A stretch of DNA of 64,000 nt from Theropithecus gelada (GCF_003255815.1 NC_037681.1:83457578-83521577); one strand, 5' to 3'. Counted from the stretch's first letter, positions 22,600 through 35,870 are shown. Notes: generated by a model from the letters alone, not told the origin. A program made the numbers and translations.

Positions 22600-22840
22600 A
22601 ACCGATCACTGAAACAGCTTCACCTAGAAGAACAGAAGACTCTTTTTATAATAACAGCTATAATCCCTTTAAAGAGGTGCAGACTCCACAGTATTTGAAC
22701 CCATTCGATGAGCCAGAAGCATTTGTGACCATAAAGGATTCTCCTCCCCAGTCTACAAAAAGAAAAAATATAAGACCTGTGGACATGAGCAAGTACCTCT
22801 ATGCTGATAGTTCTAAAACTGAAGAAGAAGAGTTGGATGA
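22600..22840 (+). CDS. EHBP1: EHBP1 coding exon, 241 nt, NPF motifs 3 and 4
   Basis: The exon continues the split Glu (G|AA) into PITETASPRRTEDSFYNNS and ends EEEELDE with two bases (GA) of the last Glu codon. It carries two more EH-domain ligands: YNPFKEV at 22662-22670 and LNPFDEP at 22698-22706. After these come a basic segment (STKRKNIRP), a conserved-looking VDMSKYLYADSS segment and an acidic end. Ser/Thr-Pro sites (ASPRR, DSPPQ) could be phosphorylated, though that is inference. The acceptor is TTTCATAG and the donor is the consensus GTAAGTAC. The phase change to 2 is completed by the A at the start of the next exon. Identity rests on recognising the EHBP1 protein. The frame is fully open and the exon shows no sign of decay. 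Confidence 0.95.
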
Positions 22841-23459
22841 GTAAGTACATTTCATTTTGCTATCATCACAAGTTAGTCTCTATGTTAACTAAAGAGATTC
22901 TTTTGTAATGTACCTTTAGATGGGTACAAATCATTAATGTACACTTTATAAGTCAGTATCTAACTCATCCACTATCTGAATGTTTATAGTCTTAAACCTT
23001 ATTCTCCCAACCTCTTCCAGGTAGGTGTGTGTAGACCCTAAACTAACTAGTGAGGAAGATATATTCCTAGAATCTCTTGTTGGAATTCCAATTGTGTCTT
23101 CTCACATAAACTATATTACAAACGGTATTTAGATTTGTTTTTTTTTTTTTGTCAAACTCTAGACATTAAACTTCAGTTGTGTTACAGGTCTGTTGGCAAG
23201 GAGAACAAAATAATCATTTGTGGTATTGATGTGATAAGACGACTTGTATAGATATCAAACAATGTAATAATAATATTTCTAAATTAGGGATTATCACAAG
23301 CTCAGTATGAATAGACTGTGTAATTAGGGCTGCCGTTTGCCCAAATCTGGAGTGGGGATAAAAAGGGGATGTGTTCATATTGTAATCTGGAGTTACACAG
23401 TTCACAGCCCATATGGCTACAGACCATGACCCTAAGTGTGCTTTAAAAGCAGCAGCAAA

Positions 23460-24195
23460 ACCTCCACTTCCAGCCATGATGGGATAACGCAGACTGGATT
23501 TAGCCTTTTAAACAACTAAAAACTGGAGTAAGATTATATGAAACAGTAAGATTCAGACACTGGACACAAACAGCACAGGATAATGATCCCTGAGAGAACA
23601 GAAACAAAGAAGATGAGCCCTGCAATTATGTAACGTTATTTGTGGGAGAGAGTTTCTAAATGCAGTTCAGAGAGAAAAAAATGCAGACAGATCCCAGTAA
23701 TCACCCTGAATTAAGGAGACAGAGTTTGGACTTGGGAGTACTGAGGTGACTAGAATTTGTATGTCCACAAAGACTTCTACGTAAATATTTTAACATCTTT
23801 ATTGATTATAATAACAAAATGGGAACAATTCAAATATCTGTCAACAGGCAAATGGATAAATAAATTGTGGCATATCCATACAATGCAGTACTACTCAGTA
23901 ATAAAGAGGAACAAACTATTGGTAAATTGCAAGATCATTACGCTGAGTGAAAGAAGACAGACCGGAAAATAGTATACTGTGTGATACCATTTATTTTAAA
24001 CTCTAGAACATGCAAACAATCTATAGTGAGAAAAAGCAGATCAGTAGTTGTTTACAATCAGAACTGGAGTGAGGAAGAGGTTAAAAAGGGGCACCCAGGA
24101 GACTTTTGGAAGGACTGGAAATGTTTGTTATCTTGATTTGTGCTGATGGTTTCACACTTGCATGCATGCATAAAAAATACTGATTAAATTTTATT
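23460..24195 (+). repeat. L1M fragment, 3' end (possibly joined to a 5' piece)
   Basis: Positions 23790-23990 match the L1 ORF2 C-terminal region (GGCAAATGGATAAATAAATTG, CAATGCAGTACTACTCAGTA). The part before 23740 resembles an L1 5' region, which would imply an internal deletion; that part is tentative. Confidence 0.65.
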
Positions 24196-24882
24196 TTCAA
24201 GTGTCAGCCGTTTATTGTTTATTGTTTATGCCTAAATAAAGCTGTTTTAAAAAGAACAACAATCTTTAACTTTAATAACAGAAATATTATATCACATGAG
24301 TGATTTCCAGCTTGGAATTCTTGGGCCTTTAGGTCTATTTGATGTAAATAATTGGTGTGTGACTGGAGAGATCTTTAAAATATTTAATAATAAGTAATAT
24401 AATTATATGATAAATATTAATAATTATATGATCACTTGTGAGGCTATATGAGTCTTTGCTTTCCTTGGAAATACATAAACTTTTGTGTATTAACATTATT
24501 TAGAACTTGGGAAAAATAGTTATTTCTTTAAAAATGCAGCTTGAAAATATTTCAAAATACTGTATATGTGGGTTGAGAGGGGAATAATAATAAGGCTCCT
24601 TTGAATCATGAAAGTTTGGGGTAATTGCTTTGTGCAAAGGGAGAGATGTTATCTCTCTACTGTGCATTGGTTAGCTCTTATTTTGAGCACTATTTGTCTA
24701 CTAGTTGTTGTATTTTATAAGGGGCATTGGTGATTCAGAATGTTAACAAAGTAGAGAAAAAGTCATTAAAGTGTTCAGAAACCACATCAAATAAACAATG
24801 ATTGAGAGTACAGGGATCGTTTGATTTTTAAAAGAGATAATTTAAGGGAACTGTAATAACTAACTTCAAATATTTTGAGACT

Positions 24883-25185
24883 AGATGGGTGTGGTGACCC
24901 ACACCTGTAATCCCAACACTTTGGGAGGCCAAGACAGGTGGATCACCTGAGGTCAGGAGATCGAGACCAGCCTGACCAACATGGTGAGACCCCCTCTCTA
25001 CTGAAAATACAAAATTAGCCAGGTGTAGTGGCAGGTGCCTGTAATCCCAGCTACTCAGGAGGCTGAGGTGGGAGAATCACTTGAATCTGGGAGGCAGAGG
25101 TTGCAGTGAGCCCAGACCATGCCACTGCACTCCAGCCTGGGACTACAGAGCAAGACTCCATCTCAAAAAAAAAAAAAAAAAAAAG
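24883..25185 (+). repeat. Alu, full length, plus strand
   Basis: Both arms are present with a 20-A tail. A perfect 11-bp target duplication, ATTTTGAGACT, lies at 24872-24882 and 25186-25196. Confidence 0.96.
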
Positions 25186-25199
25186 ATTTTGAGACTTTT

Positions 25200-27010
25200 A
25201 TTTGAAAGAGTGAGAAAATTGACTTGTTTTCTATTGCTCTGGAGTTGTGTTTCTCATCTTTTCCACATTTTATAACATGTGCTACATGCTTCCTGGGAAT
25301 GGCTAGGTTTTGATAAAACCTAAAAAGGTTCTAATCTCTAAAAGTCTCAGAATTACACCATAATAATCATCTGATTCTAAACCCAAACCCAGGTTGACAT
25401 CTTATTACTAATTAATAACTATATGGGGAGTTGAAAAGTTGGCCTAACACTTGGTAAAGTTATTATATTTGTTTTCTTTGAAATAGCTAATATGTGATTG
25501 AAATAAAATTTCTCATGGGTGGTGTAGGTGCTGAGTAATAGCCACACACCTAGAATATTTGAATGTAAATGCAAACTTTAAGTACAGGCATTCAGGTATT
25601 CCAAAATACATGAGTATTACACAACACACTCACACCTGCTCTCTTATTAACAAATTAAAGAGACATCTAATGTTTGCTTAAACTTTTTAAATGCCTTAAT
25701 AAAAACTAAAATCAGAATCACTGGGTGTTTCCTTTTGGCCATTCTTTTTCCACATGAAAGTCACAGTCTTTACAAGTTTCTCATGAATAAAGAGCGTTCT
25801 AACTTGCTCAATCATCTGGGGTTACCAGAGGGAGTCTGTAAATACTCTAGCTTCTTTATTTTGTAGAAATATACACACAAGTTCTAAAGATTGCACATAA
25901 GCTAATGTGCAAGTCCAGGAAGAACTCTGTTTGTATTAATTACTTGTTTGGTATTTATCATCTTTTCTCTGCAAAAATTTATAGGTTCAATGTCAGTAGC
26001 AGAAATCTTCCAAAATTCGTTCTTACTTCAATAATAAACTTATGACCTTTCATCAAGCAAAAAACCTATATGACTCATCTTCCATTACCAAATTCTTCCT
26101 GTATACTCTATGACATTAAACTATCACAAATAAATAGTACGGAATCCTTTGATGTGTGGAATTACCTTTAGTATCCCAGCATATCCATAAGCACAAAGAG
26201 AAAGTATTCATCCTTCCTTGCCTTTTAGGACGTGTCCTTTACACTTAACAACTGCATGGGTTTCTCAGTTACTTATATTTGGGGGGTAATTCAACTCTTC
26301 TAGTTTATATAGTAAAAATGAAAACCAATAAACCAATATTATTTTTTCAGAACTTTTATGAAGTGACTTTTGAGGCCTAGCATGCAGTCATTTCTGGTAT
26401 GGTTTTGTGTCAGTTTCCCAGTGAAACCTTTCATTGAATTTTATTCAGGGAAGCTACATGCCCATTTTAATAACTTGGAGTTTGTTTTTCCAAAGAAACA
26501 TAGATATCAAGGTGAGAGGAAGAGACTCTTCCTTAGCTTCATTTTGTATTATTTTTCCAGTATGTTTAAATTAATCCTGAACCAACTTTGGTTTTTCTCT
26601 CTATAATTCATTTTTCTTGATGAATTGTTTTCTAAACAATAAATAATGTCATTTAAAATTATTCTGTCCAATTTTCTCCTTAATATAACCAGTGAATTTT
26701 CAACTTACAATGAGTTAGTGATATAACTAATTTATTACTCAAATATACAATACCGAGATAAAAATAATTGTCTCTTAGAGTGATGCATAAAGTTCTGAAA
26801 TAGATTTTTCAAATCATAGGTGATCAACAGATTGTAAAAAGTCCCAATTCTGTAAATATTTTTTCTTTGCTTACATTTATTTATATTTAAAATATATTAA
26901 TCAGCAAGTATGTAACTTGTCATTGTAAAGAAAGGGATAAGTGTTTGCACAGTACTATCTCTGTACAGCTACTATTCCTGTTCATTTTCATAGCACTTAA
27001 AAAAATTGAT
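25200..27010. other. AT-rich intronic sequence, nothing recognised
   Basis: No transposon, RNA gene or coding segment could be supported. A 78-codon open frame at 26370-26606 (+) has no recognisable similarity. Confidence 0.5.
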
Positions 27011-27014
27011 ATGT

Positions 27015-27265
27015 GCTTCACATAACATGAAATTATACAGTTTAAAATGTACATGTCAGTGACTTTTAGTATGTTCACTATATTGTTATGCTATTACCAC
27101 TATCTAATACCAGGATGTTTTCATCACCACAAAAAGAAACCTCATACCTATTACCATTTAGTCCCAATTCCCCACTTCCTTCATTCTCTGGCTACCACTA
27201 ATCTGCTTTTTTTTTCTGTGAATTTGACTATTCTGGACATTTTACCTAAATGGAAATATTTCCTG
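27015..27265 (-). repeat. L1M 3'-end type fragment, minus strand
   Basis: The blocks CAGTTTAAAATGTACATGTC, GTTTTCATCACCACAAAAAG and CTGGCTACCACTAATCTGC, then TTGACTATTCTGGACATTTT, form a well-known ancient L1 3'-region pattern. Confidence 0.55.
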
Positions 27266-27539
27266 TTCATTCTTGAAAAGTAAGGAATTGAATTTAAGTT
27301 AGGGATCTCTGATCTAGAAAGGGAAAAGGACCATTCAAAACTTTCGTAAGTAGAGACTTCTTGTCCTTATTCTGATTTAGTGCCTAACCAGTAGTGGTGT
27401 CAGCACACTGTTGTCTCAGAGGTGAATTACAAGTGTGTAGAGATATTAATTTTCTTAGTCCTAAAGTACTTGGCAAATGCAAGTGTTAAACACTCTGAAG
27501 AGAGGCACTCTTAGCTTAGACTACACAGGAATTCCTCAG

Positions 27540-28420
27540 ATGAAACTCTGAACTCACAATATAGAATTACAAAACACACAAGGAAACAGTTTACTAAGAG
27601 GAAGAGTCAGGAGACAAAAGAAATAGTAGGATTATACATGCAAGAACTTCAAATACTAGATTTGTCAGATAGAGACTATAAAATAAGTATGTTTAAATGA
27701 TTAGTAACTCAAATCTTTGTAACTGAGGTATCATGCACACAGATATATGAAGAAATACACTTATTAAAATTAAAAATTCCTGGAGAATTGAATATTAGAC
27801 ATGAAGAAAAAATGAACTGGATCAGAGATGTGAGAGAGTTATCTAGAATATAGCAGAAGAATAAAGATTTATAAAAATGGAAAGGCTAGGAAACCTGACA
27901 AGTAGTTGTTCAACATAGATATAAGATATTTCAAAGAGAACAGAGAAAATACAGAAGTGGCTATCAAAGAGATAAAGGCAGATAATTTTTCAGAACCAAT
28001 AAAACACATGACTCTTCAGACTCAGGAAATACAAAGAGTCTGAAACAGAATAAATCAAAAGAAATCCACACCTAGACATGTCATAGGTGTCAAAATTGCT
28101 CAAACCAGAAATAAAGAGAAGATCTTAACAACTACATAGAAAAGATGACTTACAAAGGAGCAACGTTAGGCTGACAGTGGATTAATATCTTCAAAACCCT
28201 GAGATAGAATAACTGACGACTAGAATTCTCTACCCAGCTAAACTATCACTTAAATGTAAGGCTGAAATAAAGACATTTTCAAAGCCTAGGAGAATTTACT
28301 ATAAGCAGAACCTTGCTGATTGAACCACTAAAACATGTTCCATAATGAGGGGAGAATTTAACATAGAAGAAAAGATGAAATACAAGAAAGTGTAACAGAG
28401 CTCAAGCATAAAAAAGAAAT
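27540..28420 (+). repeat. Old L1M ORF1-region fragment
   Basis: Phrases such as CAGAACCAATAAAACACATG, ACACCTAGACATGTCATAGG and GAATTCTCTACCCAGCTAAA follow the ORF1 3' region of L1. It is highly diverged with no open frame. Confidence 0.6.
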
Positions 28421-28761
28421 CAAATCGAGATTTTTACATCTTCCTTTTCCTTGGGTATGGAAAATATACAGGATTTATTATTTTTAATATTTAACATTTT
28501 TCTAAGTTTCTATATATAATAGTTTGAGCTGAATGTGACCTTGTATTAAATATTTTTAAGTACTTTTTAAAGCCAAATTTTAAAAACTCTGGATAAAAAT
28601 GGACCAAAAGATTAACAGTCATTATTTCCAAATTCTGGGTTATCACTGGTTTGGGTTTTATTTGAAAAAAGAAATTTTAGTTTTCAGTGCACGTTTATTA
28701 TTTTACTTGTAAATGAACTATTTTTTGAGAGACATCTAACAATAATTCTTCTTTCACTTAG

Positions 28762-28948
28762 ATCAAACCCTTTTTATGAACCTAAATCAACTCCTTCTCC
28801 AAGTAATTTGGTAAATCCTATTCAAGAACTGGAAACTGAAAGGCGAGTGAAAAGAAAGGCCCCGGCTCCACCAGTCCTTTCACCAAAAACAGGAGGAGTA
28901 AATGAAAACACAGTTTCTGCAGGAAAAGATCTCTCTACTTCTCCTAAG
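28762..28948 (+). CDS. EHBP1: EHBP1 coding exon, 187 nt, NPF motif 5 and proline-rich basic segment
   Basis: The first base completes the split Glu (GA|A). The exon then reads SNPFYEPKSTPSPSNL with the fifth NPF motif at 28766-28774. Downstream is a helical, charged patch (IQELETERRVKRK), a short proline-rich stretch (APAPPVLSPK) and a Ser/Thr-rich tail ending TSPK. The donor is AAG|GTAGGA. The exon ends in phase 0, so the coding frame leaves the window intact. In the known protein the calponin-homology domain follows shortly after this point; its exon is not present in the remaining 35 kb. The PAPP-type stretch could bind an SH3 domain, but that is speculation. Together with the two preceding exons this makes the five-NPF cluster reported for EHBP1. 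Confidence 0.95.
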
Positions 28949-30054
28949 GTAGGATTTTATTCATAGTAAAACATGTATTAATATTTGCTCTTTTCTCCCC
29001 ATGCCATTTAATTTAAATTAAGAAAAGACATTTTTGGCTATTTTTGATGATTTAAAAATAATATCCAAGAAAATCGATTTTACTGCAACACTGCATTTAT
29101 GTTTGTGAGCCCATAAGTTTACAGTACAGTATGGATTGGATGGTTTGGGTTAAGATTGTTTTTAAAATGCTGTTTTGAAATGAGAGGAAGAAAGGTCTTA
29201 TAATTGTAAGACTAGTGCTTTAAAGAAAGGATACTCTATAACTATCAGAGAGCTTCAGCAGACAGGTCCCTGCTGATGCATACCCACCCACCGCCTCCCC
29301 CACAGCACTTTGATGGCATATGTGCATGTGCACACAGACCTCACCACCCTGTTGTCACTGATGGGCTTGTGCACGGACCTTGTGACTACCACCCTGACCC
29401 TACCATTCCCCCCTCAGTGGACACATATGTGCACCCTGCCACCCCGCCATTGCTGGTGTAAGCATATGCACACAGACCCTGCCACCCTGCCCCCGCCAGC
29501 ATGTAGGCACTGCTGCCCCATCCCTGCTGGTGTATGCGTACCACACTTCATTGCCGCCACTGGTGCAAGTGCACGTGCACAGTCCCCACTGCCCATGGGC
29601 ATGAACCCCACTGCAACCACCCCGATGAAATGCTTTTGCCAGCACCCCACATCAGAGTGATCTTGCCAGCAGACTGGGAATATCTCAGCCCCTCGAGCAC
29701 AGCAGTTGCTTAACCTTGAGGCCCCAGATAACAAAGCTGTGGGTCTGGTACCAGGCCCTCAGGGTTAAAGCATGCAACCCACGAATGCTGAGAGAGCCTT
29801 GGCCCCTTGAAATAATCCAGAAACAAAGCCAGTCATCTGAACACAACGTATACCATAGTCAAACCTTCAATGACATCAAATAATGTAAAAGTAAAAAATT
29901 GCATCCAAAGGACAGCAGCCTCAAAGATTAAAGGAACATCAGCCGACACAGATGAGAAAGAGCCGGTGCAAGAACTCTGGCAACTCAAAAACCCAGTGTC
30001 TTCTTACCTCAAAACAATCACACTGGCTCCCCAGCAATGATACTTAACCAGACT

Positions 30055-30960
30055 GAAATGGCTAAAATGACACACATAGAATTCAGAATCTGGATAGCCA
30101 TAGGGATCATCAAAATTCAGGAGAAAGTTGAAATGTAATCCAGGGAATCCAATAAAATGATACAAGAGCTGAAAAATGAAATAGTCATTTTAGGAAAGAA
30201 CCAAATTTATCTGATAGAGCTGAAAAACTCACTACAAGGATTTCATAATACAATCGGAAGTATTAACAGCAGAATAGACCAAGCTGAGGAAAGACTCTCA
30301 GAGCTTGGAGACCAATTCTTCTAAACAGCTTAGTCAGACAAAAATAAAGAAAAAAAAAAAGAATGAACTAATAAAACCCTTAAGAAATATGAGATTATGT
30401 AAAGAAACCAAACCGACTACTCATTGGCATCCCTGAAACAGAGGGAGAGAGAGCAAGCAACTTGGAAAACATATTCAAGGATATTGTCCGTGAAAATTTC
30501 CCCATCCTTGCTAGAGAGGTCAACGTTCAAATGGAGGAAATTCAGAGAACCCCTGTGAGATTCTATATAAGATGACCATCCCTAAGTCATATGGTCATCA
30601 GATTCTCCCAGATCCAAGTGAAAGAAAAAAATATTAAAGGCAGTTAGAGAGAAAGGGCAGGTCATCTATAACAGGAACTCCACCAGGCTAACCACAGACC
30701 TTTCAACAGAAACCCTACAAGCAAGAAGAGGTTGGTAGCCTATATTCAACATTCATAAAGAAAAGAAATCCCAACCAAGAATTTTCATATCCAGCCAAAC
30801 TAAACTTCATACGATAAGAATAAATAAATTTCTTTTCAGAAAAGCAAATGCTAAGGGAATTTGTTACCACAGACCTGCCTTACAGGAGGTCCTTAAGGGA
30901 GTGCTAAACATAGAAACCAAAGATAATTATTGGCCACCACAAAAACACAGCTAAATACAT
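30055..30960 (+). pseudogene. L1 ORF1 remnant
   Basis: The candidate start is in GAAATGGCTAAAATGACAC near 30068, but a stop follows within 30 codons (GAAATGTAATCC). The body keeps the coiled-coil and RNA-binding region order up to CTTACAGGAGGTCCTTAAGG at 30880. L1 ORF1p is a trimeric RNA-binding chaperone of the L1 RNP. This copy cannot encode it. Confidence 0.65.
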
Positions 30961-30967
30961 AGACCAT

Positions 30968-31351
30968 TGTATTAGTCTGTTCTCACACTACTATAAAAAA
31001 CTACCCAAGATGGGGTAATTTATTTTAAAATGAGGTTAAATTGACTCACAGTTCTGCAGGCTGAATAGGAGACAAGGCTAGGGAGGCCTCAGGACACTTA
31101 AAATCATGGCAGAAAGCAAAGGGGAAGCCAGCATGTCTTACATGGTGGGGGCAGAAGGAAGAGAGAGAAAAGGGGGAAGTGCTACACACATTCAAATAAC
31201 CAGATCTCATGAGAACTCACTCAGTATCATAAGAACAGCAAGGGGAAATCTGCCTCATAATCCAATCACATCCCACCAGGCCCCTCCTCCAACACTGGGA
31301 ATTACAATTTGACATAAGATTTGGGTGGAGGCACAGAGTCAAACCATATCA
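30968..31351 (-). mobile_element. THE1/MST solo LTR (ERVL-MaLR), minus strand
   Basis: The + strand reads TGTATTAGTCTGTTCTCACA at the start and CAAACCATATCA at the end, the inverse of a THE1/MST LTR. A perfect 5-bp target duplication, ACCAT, lies at 30963-30967 and 31352-31356. It sits between ORF1 and ORF2 of the host L1. Confidence 0.93.
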
Positions 31352-33163
31352 ACCATGGACACTATAAAGCATCTACACAATCAAGTCTATATAACAATTA
31401 GCTAACAGCACAATGATAGAATCAAATCCACATATGACAGTATTAACCTTGAATGTAAAATATCAAATCTGCCATTGTGTGCCCCACTTAAAAGGCACAG
31501 AATAGTAGGTTGGATAAAGAAGACCCAACTGTATGCTGTCTTTAAGAGACCCATTTCACATGCATTGACACCCATAGGCTCAAAGTAAAGGGATAGAGAA
31601 AAATCTGCCAAGCAAACGGAAAAGGGCCAAAAAGAGGACAGGTTGCTATTTCTAATGCTAGACACAGACTTTAAGCCAACAAAGATCAAAAAACACAAAG
31701 AAGGCCATTACATAATAGTAAGGGGTTCAATTCAATAAGAAGACTTAGCTATTCTAAATAATATACACCCAACACTGGAGCACCCAGATTCATAAAACAC
31801 ATTCTTAGGGACCTATAAAGAGACTTAGATAACTACACAATAATAATTGGAGCCTTCAACACCCCACTGACAGTATCACCCAGGCAGAAAACTAATAAAG
31901 ATACTCAGAACCTAAACGTGACACTTAACTGAATGGACCTAACAGACATCTACAGAACACTCTGACCGACAACAGAATATACTTATTTTCATCTGCACGT
32001 GACACATACTCCAAAATCAACCACATGCTCAGTCATAACACAATTCTCAACAAATTCAGTATAACTGAAATCATACTAACCATACCTTCAGACGACAGCA
32101 CAATAAAAACGGAAATCAATTCTAAGACCATCTCTCAAAACCATGTTGGAAATTAACCTGCTCCTGAATGACTTTTGGGTAAACAAATAAGGCAGAAATC
32201 AAGAAATTCTTTGAAACAAATGAAAACAAAAATACAACAAACCAGAATCTCTGGGACACAGCTAAAGCAGTATTAAGAGGAAAGCTTGTAACACCAAGTG
32301 CCCACATTAAAAAGTTAGAAAGATCTCAAATTAACAACCTTGTACTACACCTAGAGGAACTAGGGAATCAAGAACAAACCAACACAAAGCTAGCAGAAGA
32401 TGACAACCAAAATCAGAGCTGAAGTCTATGAAATTGAGGCTTGAAAAACAGTACATAAAGATCAGTGAACCCAAAAGTTGGTTTTTTGAAAAAATAAATA
32501 AGATTGACAGACTGCTCATTAGGCTAATAAAGAAAAAAGAGAAGATTCAAATACATATCAGAAATGACAAAGGAGACATTACCACCAACCCCACAGAAAT
32601 AGGAAAAACATTCAGAGACTATTATGACTCCCTCTATGCACAGAAACTGGAAAACCTACAAGATATGACTAAATTACTGGAAACACACAACCTCCCAAGA
32701 CTGAACCAGGAAGAAATTGAAACTCTGAACAGACCAATAGTAAGATCTGAAGTTGAATCACTAATAAAAAACCTACCAAAAAGAAAAAGCCCTGGACTAG
32801 ACAGATTCATGACTGAATTCTACCAGACGTATAAAGAAGAGCTGATAACCAATCCTACTGAAACTTTCCAAAAAAATAAGATGAGGGACTCCTCTCTAAC
32901 TAATTATGTGAGACCAGCACCTTTACAAAACCTGGCAAAGACACAACAAAAAAGGAAAACTTCAGACCAATATCCTTTGATGAATGTGGATGCAAAAATT
33001 CTTAACAAAAATACTAGAAAACTAAACCCAGCAGCACATCAAAATGCTAACCCACCATGATCAAGGAGGTTTCATTCCTGTGATGTAAGGTTGGTCCAAA
33101 ATATGTAAATCATTAAATGTGATTCATCACATAAACAGAACTAAAGACAAAAACTACATGTTT

Positions 33164-33460
33164 TTGGCTGGGCACAGTGGCTCACACCTGTAATCCTAGC
33201 ACTTTGGGAGACTGAGGCGGGTGGATCACCTGAGATCCTGAGTTTGAGACCAGCCTGGCCAAAATGGTGAAATTGAAATTTCACTGTCTCTATTAAAAAT
33301 ACAAAAATTAGCCAGGTGTGGTGGGCGCCTATAGTCCCAGCTATTTGGGAGTCTGAGGCAAGAGAATCGCTTGAACCCAGAAGGCGGAGGTTGCAGTGAC
33401 CCAAGATTGCATCACTCCAGCCTGGGTGACAGGATGAGACTCTGTCTCAAAAAAACCCAA
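33164..33460 (+). repeat. Alu, full length, plus strand, inside L1 ORF2
   Basis: It starts GGCTGGGCACAGTGGCTCAC at 33166. A perfect 14-bp target duplication, AAAACTACATGTTT, lies at 33150-33163 and 33461-33474. Confidence 0.96.
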
Positions 33461-33973
33461 AAAACTACATGTTTATCTGATTAGATGCAGAAAAAGCTAT
33501 CAATAAATTTTAACATCCCTTCATGTTAAAAACCCTTAACAAACTAGGTATTAAAGGAACATGCCTCAAAATATTAAGAGCCATCTGTAACAGTCCTGCA
33601 GTTAACACCATACTGAATGGGCAAAAGCTGGAAGTATTCCCCTTGAGGACCAGAAAAAGACAAGGATGCCCACTGTCACCACTCCTATTCAACTTAGTAC
33701 TGGAAGTCCTAGCCAGAGCATTCACACAAGAGAAAGAAATAGAAACAATCCAAATAGGAAGAGAAGTCAAACAATCACTTTTCCTAAATGGTATGATTTT
33801 ATATTGAGAAAACCTCATAGTTTCTGCCCCAAAGCTCCTAGATCCAATAAACAACTTCAGCAAGATTTCAGGATACAAAATTAATGTACAAAAATCAATA
33901 TCATTTCTATACACCTACAAGTCTGTATGACATCCAAGCTGAAAGCCAAATTAAGAACACAATCCTATTCACA

Positions 33974-33975
<2 letters not shown>

Positions 33976-34014
<39 letters not shown>
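33976..34014 (+). repeat. CA-dinucleotide microsatellite
   Basis: About nineteen uninterrupted CA repeats lie inside the L1 ORF2 remnant. Confidence 0.97.
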
Positions 34015-34015
<1 letters not shown>

Positions 34016-34784
34016 CCTATGAATACAGCTAACCAGGGAGAAGAAAGATCTCTATAATGAGAATTACAAAACACTGTTGAAAGAAATCAGGATGACAAAA
34101 ACAAGTGCAAAAACATTATATGCTCATGGATAGGAAAAATCAATATTAAAATGGCCTATTGCCAAAAGCAATTTGCAGATTCAATGCTATTTGTATCAAA
34201 ATTACCAACTAATTTTTCACAAAATTAGAAAAAAAAAAACTATTCCAAAATTCATGTGGAATAACAACAACAAATAGCCTGAATAGCCAGTGCAATCCTA
34301 AGCCAAAAGAACAAAGCTTGAGGCATCACGCTATCTGACTTTAGACTATACTAGAAGGGTACAGTAATCAGAACAGCATGGTACTGGTAGACACACAGAA
34401 CAATGGAACAGTTTAGAGAACTCAAATAAAGCCACACATCTATAACCATCTGATCTTTGAGAACGTTGACAAAAACAAGCAATGGGGAAAGGATTCATTA
34501 TTCAACAAGTGGTGCCAGGTTAACTGGATAGCCATGTACAGAAGATTGAAACTGGACCCCTTCCTTTCACCACATACAAAAATTAACTCAAGATGCATTA
34601 AAGACTTAAATGTAAAACCTAAAACTATAAAAACCCTAGAAGAAAGCCTAGGAAATACCATTATGTGATATTGGCCCTGATGAAGATTTCATGACAAAAA
34701 CTCCAATAGCAATTGTGAAAAAAAAAAAAAAAAAAAAGAAAATTGATAAATGAGACCTAGTCAAACTAAAGAGCTTCTGCACAG

Positions 34785-35870
34785 CAAGGACTTCATGTCT
34801 AAAACACCAAAAGCAATGGCAACAGAAGCCAAAATTGACAAATGAGATCTAATTAAACTAAAGAGCTTCTGCACAGCAAAAGAAACTACCATCAGAGTGA
34901 ACAGGCAACCTACAGAATGGGAGAAAATTTTTGCAGTCTACTCATATCTGACAAAGGGCTAATATCCAGAACCTACAAAGAACTCAAACAAATTTACAAG
35001 AAATAAACAAACAACCCCATCAAAAAGTGGGTAAAGGATATGAACAGACATTTCTCAAAAGAAGACATTTATGCAACCAACAGACAAATGAAAAAATGCT
35101 CATCATCACTCTCCATCAGAGAAATGTAAATCAAAACCACAATGAGATACCATCTCACACCAGTTAGAATGGCAGTCATTAAAAAGTCAGGAAGCAACAG
35201 GTGCTGGAGAGGATGTGGAGAAATAGGAACACTTTTACACTGTTGGTGGGACTGTAAACTAGTTCAACCATTGTGGAAGACAGTGTGGCGATTCCTCAAG
35301 GATCTAGAACTAGAAATACCGTTTGACCCAGTCATCCCATTACTGGGTATATACCCAAAGGATTATAAATCATGCTGCTATAAAGACACATGCACACGTA
35401 TGTTCATTGTGGCACTATTCACAACAGCAAAGACTTGGAACCAACCCAAATATCCATCAGTGACAGACTGGATTAAGAAAATGTGGCATATATACACCAT
35501 GGAATACTATGCAGCCATGAAAAAGGATGAGTTCATGTCCTTTGTAGGGACGTGGATGAAGCTGGAAACCATCATTCTCAGCAAACTATCACAAGAACAG
35601 AAAACCAAACACAGCATGTTCTCACTCATAGGTGGGAATTGAACAATGAGATCACCTGGACTCTGGAAGGGGAACACCATACACCGGGGCCTGTTGTGGT
35701 AGGGGGAGTGGGGAGGTATAGCATTAGGAGATATACCTAATGTAAATGATAAGTTAATGGGTACAGCACACCAACTTGGCACATATATACATATGTAACA
35801 AACCTGCACATTGTGCACATGTACCCTAGAACATAAAGTATAATAGAAAATAATAATAATAAAAAAGGAA
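34785..35870 (+). mobile_element. 5'-truncated L1PA 3' end inserted into the older L1
   Basis: The host L1 breaks at CTTCTGCACAGCAA (about 34786) and the younger copy begins GGACTTCATGTCTAAAACAC. The same host region resumes at about 35910 (CGCCAGAGTAAACAGACAAT). The insert ends with the L1PA 3' UTR (TTGTGCACATGTACCCTAGA) and an A/AAT-rich tail. An open frame of 166 codons, 35142-35642, covers the intact cysteine-rich C-terminus of ORF2 (CWRGCGEIGTLLHCWWDC) to its stop. Confidence 0.88.

Larger units (their letters stand above)
22841..28761 (+). other. EHBP1: EHBP1 intron, 5921 nt
   Basis: The donor is GTAAGTAC at 22841 and the acceptor is TTCTTTCACTTAG ending at 28761. The intron contains old L1M fragments (23460-24195, 27015-27265, 27540-28420) and one full-length Alu (24883-25185). 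Between 25200 and 27000 I recognise no repeat or gene. Confidence 0.9.

Noticed and set aside
29270..29760. GC-rich, repeat-containing block as a possible CpG-island promoter
   Set aside because: Its position immediately upstream of the ORF1 remnant and its CACACAGACC/GCTGGTGTATGC repeats fit an L1 5' UTR, and CpG is scarce.
35142..35642. 166-codon open frame with a cysteine-rich segment as a possible host gene
   Set aside because: It is the ORF2 C-terminus of a truncated L1PA, ending at the normal L1 stop and 3' UTR.
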